The notes under the pieces: generated by a model
Databases searched by the model: none
The model's input: the letters and a program-made list of their open reading frames with translations, nothing else
Told to the model about the DNA's origin: nothing
Part shown: piece after piece, positions 7,285 through 9,124 of the stretch
Layout: each line of letters begins with the position of its first letter
Numbering within the stretch: the stretch's first letter is position 1
Translations under genes and position numbers: made by a program
Source of the DNA: Chloroflexota bacterium
GTDB lineage: Bacteria; Chloroflexota; Limnocylindria; Limnocylindrales; CSP1-4
NCBI GenBank assembly: GCA_013696945.1
Contig: JACCXQ010000310.1
Location: 1 to 9,124, forward strand
Direction of reading: 5' to 3'
Length of the DNA: 9,124 bases

Positions 7285-7523
7285 CCGCGACCACCTACGA
7301 GCGAATGAAGAAGATCGTCGTGGAGCAGCTCGGCGTGGACGAGGAGGAGGTCAAACCCGAGGCCTCGTTCGTCGACGACCTCAATGCGGACTCGCTCGAC
7401 CTGGTCGAGCTGATCATGAGCCTCGAAGAGGAGTTCGGCACCGAGATCTCCGACGAGGACGCGGAAAAGATCCGCACCGTCCAGGACGCGGTCGACTTCA
7501 TCGACGAGCACTCCCAGGCGTAG
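7281..7523 (+). CDS. acpP: Acyl carrier protein
   Basis: An 80-residue, strongly acidic carrier protein that holds growing fatty acids on a phosphopantetheine arm. The attachment site is the DSL motif with Ser38, in [21 protein letters not shown], a near-perfect ACP helix II region. The GTG start overlaps the nusB stop and has GGAAGGAG (7268-7275) 5 bases upstream, giving strong translation despite the GTG. A following rnc gene is the conserved acpP-rnc-smc order of Bacillus, which marks this as the main fatty-acid ACP and not a polyketide carrier. CoaD, encoded upstream, supplies the CoA from which the arm is taken. Confidence 0.97.
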   Translation: MTATTYERMKKIVVEQLGVDEEEVKPEASFVDDLNADSLDLVELIMSLEEEFGTEISDEDAEKIRTVQDAVDFIDEHSQA

Positions 7524-7525
7524 TC

Positions 7526-7548
7526 CACGTGGCCCCATCGGGGGCGTG
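7526..7548 (+). promoter_or_regulatory. Hairpin covering the rnc start codon
   Basis: The gap between acpP and rnc can fold: GCCCC (7532-7536) pairs with GGGGC (7541-7545) over an ATCG loop. After a 3-base bulge, CAC (7526-7528) can pair with the GTG start (7546-7548). There is no following T-run, so it does not look like an intrinsic terminator. It could hold down rnc translation relative to acpP. This is judged from base pairing by eye. Confidence 0.3.
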
Positions 7549-8265
7549 ACGTCGGCGGCTCAACGGCTCGCCGCGCGCCTCGGGCTGCGCTTCCGCGACG
7601 CCGGGCTACTGGAGCAGGCGCTCGTCCACAGCAGTTACGTCAATGAGCATCCCGAGCTCGAGCTGGTCTCCAACGAGCGGCTGGAGTACCTCGGTGACGC
7701 TGTCGTCTCGCTCGTGGTTTCCGAGGCGCTCTGGGCTCGGTACCCGCTCGAATCGGAAGGCGGCCTCACCACCAGGCGCGCCACGATCGTCTCCACGCGC
7801 GGCCTCGCGCGCATCGCAGGGAGACTCGACATCGGCTCCTCCCTGTCGGTCGGCCAGGGAGCCGAGCGGGCGGGCGAGCAGAAACGCGGGTCGGTCCTCG
7901 CGGCGTCGCTCGAGGCACTCCTTGCCGCGATCTACCTGGATCAGGGCCTGGATGCCGCACGCGAGGCCTTCAACGCCTGGGCCAAGCCGGAGCTCGACGC
8001 GGTCCATGGCCCCTCGGCACCCAAGCCGTCCAAGAGCCGCCTCCAGGAGCAAGCGGTGGCCCGGACGGGTCGACCGCCGCTCTACCGCCTCCTCAGCGCT
8101 TCCGGCCCGGACCACGCCAAGCATTACGTGGTCGAGGTGAGCATCGGTGGCAAGCCTCTCGGTCGAGGGGAGGGGCACAGCCGTCGTGACGCGGAGACGG
8201 AGGCAGCTCGCGCCGCACTGGACCGACTGCCCGATGGCGGGCCGCCCATGGACGACGGACCATGA
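7546..8265 (+). CDS. rnc: Ribonuclease III
   Basis: RNase III cleaves double-stranded RNA, including rRNA precursors. The 239-residue product has the nuclease domain at about residues 5-150 and a dsRNA-binding domain from about 164, ending GEGHSRRDAETEAARAAL. The signature NERLEYLGDAV is at 43-53, with E44, E47 and D51 equivalent to E. coli E38, E41 and D45. The second acidic pair (E. coli D114 and E117) is altered: the segment reads VLAASLEALLAAIYLD, so the aspartate is Ala120 while Glu123 is kept. GTG 7546 is the only sensible start; no separate Shine-Dalgarno is visible and the codon lies in a possible hairpin. The stop shares ATGA with smc. The enzyme is probably active, since the residues usually regarded as essential (D45 and E117 equivalents) remain. 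Confidence 0.95.
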   Translation: MTSAAQRLAARLGLRFRDAGLLEQALVHSSYVNEHPELELVSNERLEYLGDAVVSLVVSEALWARYPLESEGGLTTRRATIVSTRGLARIAGRLDIGSSLSVGQGAERAGEQKRGSVLAASLEALLAAIYLDQGLDAAREAFNAWAKPELDAVHGPSAPKPSKSRLQEQAVARTGRPPLYRLLSASGPDHAKHYVVEVSIGGKPLGRGEGHSRRDAETEAARAALDRLPDGGPPMDDGP

Positions 8266-9124
8266 GTCAGGCCCGTCTGCGTGAGCTCCGCATGCTGGGC
8301 TTCAAGTCGTTCGCGGAACGCACGGTCGTGGAGTTCGGCGCGGGCATCAGCGCCATCGTGGGCCCAAACGGCTCGGGCAAGAGCAACCTCGCCGATGCCC
8401 TGCGATGGGCGCTCGGCGAGCAGGGCCGCTCACTCCGGACGCGTCGAGCCGAGGATCTCATCTTCGCCGGCTCCTCGACCCGCCGCGCCATCGGGATGGC
8501 CGATGTCACCCTTCTGGTGGACAACCGGGACGGCCTGCTGCCGGTCGATTACGGGGAGGTCGAGCTCGGGCGCCGGCTCTTCCGATCCGGCGAGAACGAG
8601 TACCTCCTGAACCGCCAGCGCATCCGCCTGCGCGACCTTGTCGATCTGCTCGACGCCGCGAATCTGGCCGACAACGCATTCCTCTTCATCGGCCAGGGCA
8701 TGGTCGATCAGGCGCTCGCACTGCGGCCCGAGGAGCGCAGGCCGCTCTTCGAGGAGGCGGCCGGCATCCGACGGCACGAGCGCCGTCGTCGCCGCGCGGA
8801 GGCGGAGCTGGCGGAGGCCGAGGGGAATCTCGAGCGGGTGCGTGACCTGCTGGCGGAGCTTCGCCCGCAGGCACGCCGCCTGGCAGCTCAGGCCGAACAG
8901 CAGGAGGAGCGGCGTTCGGCGGCGACGGACCTCGCGTCGGGACTCGTCGCCGCGGCGCGGTCGCGACTCGTTGGTCAGATGGCGGTGGCCCGCGAGCACC
9001 GGCTGGTGCTCCACGCAGCGCGACGGGATGCGGACGGGGCGATGGACGACCTGCGAAGCGCGGAGGAGCGGACGACCACGCTGACGCATGCCATGGCCGA
9101 GCGTGCGGAGGAGGAGCGGCAGGC
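8262..9124 (+). CDS. smc: Chromosome segregation ATPase SMC, N-terminal part (runs off window end)
   Basis: The frame is open from ATG 8262 to the last base, giving 287 codons of an expected protein of more than 1,100 residues. The N-terminal ATPase head is intact: LRELRMLGFKSFAERT, Walker A GPNGSGKS (34-41, K40), LADALRWALGEQ, DLIFAGS, and the FIGQGMVDQAL Q-loop segment leading to EERRPLFEEAAGI. After that the sequence becomes the charged Arg/Glu/Ala-rich start of the first coiled-coil arm. The signature motif and Walker B box, at the C-terminal end, are outside the window. SMC works with ScpA and ScpB to compact and separate chromosomes. The ATG overlaps the rnc stop and has only weak purine-rich sequence upstream, suggesting coupling. 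acpP-rnc-smc is a conserved order. Confidence 0.96.
   Translation, partial: MSQARLRELRMLGFKSFAERTVVEFGAGISAIVGPNGSGKSNLADALRWALGEQGRSLRTRRAEDLIFAGSSTRRAIGMADVTLLVDNRDGLLPVDYGEVELGRRLFRSGENEYLLNRQRIRLRDLVDLLDAANLADNAFLFIGQGMVDQALALRPEERRPLFEEAAGIRRHERRRRRAEAELAEAEGNLERVRDLLAELRPQARRLAAQAEQQEERRSAATDLASGLVAAARSRLVGQMAVAREHRLVLHAARRDADGAMDDLRSAEERTTTLTHAMAERAEEERQ

Noticed and set aside
7532..7545. Intrinsic terminator after acpP
   Set aside because: The stem is short and has no T-run; rnc and smc follow in the same direction.
1..9124. Mobile element, CRISPR array, tRNA/rRNA, toxin-antitoxin, defence or biosynthetic cluster
   Set aside because: The window is filled by recognisable housekeeping genes with overlaps or very short gaps, and I saw no direct repeats, spacer arrays or integrase/transposase motifs.

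Overview
The window is GC-rich bacterial chromosome packed with housekeeping genes, all on the + strand. The longest stretch between genes is 35 bases. I see no mobile element, CRISPR array, tRNA or rRNA, phage gene or defence gene. The gene content fits a Chloroflexota-like or other deep-branching GC-rich lineage. The main clue is a small coiled-coil gene after coaD whose N-terminus resembles, from memory, the ATP-synthase-subunit-B-like or DivIVA-like proteins found there in Chloroflexota and some clostridia. The lineage call is an inference and needs a protein search.

Layout: the 3' part of a FakA/YloV-type fatty acid kinase gene (2-1114), recG (1111-3273), rsmD (3276-3878), coaD (3875-4375), the coiled-coil gene (about 4395-4928), a DUF177/YceD gene (4915-5451), rpmF (5484-5690), plsX (5726-6805), nusB (6802-7284), acpP (7281-7523), rnc (7546-8265) and the 5' part of smc (8262 to the window end). 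Five junctions are 4-base ATGA or GTGA stop/start overlaps, recG and rsmD are 2 bases apart, and the coiled-coil and DUF177 genes overlap by 14 bases. This argues for one or a few long, translationally coupled operons.

The order mixes two clusters that are separate in Bacillus subtilis: yloV-recG-fapR-plsX-fabD-fabG-acpP-rnc-smc, and rsmD-coaD-DUF177-rpmF. Here the second sits between recG and plsX, and nusB takes the place of fabD/fabG. The genes link lipid synthesis (FakA, PlsX, ACP, and CoA from CoaD as the source of the ACP arm), ribosome and rRNA biogenesis (RsmD, bL32, DUF177, NusB, RNase III) and chromosome maintenance (RecG, SMC).

I found no new biological system. The points worth a second look are small: a probable ATC start codon on the coiled-coil gene, an RNase III lacking one conserved acidic metal ligand, a hairpin covering the rnc start codon, a possible internal promoter at the end of coaD, and departures from consensus in PlsX and in the FakA zinc site.
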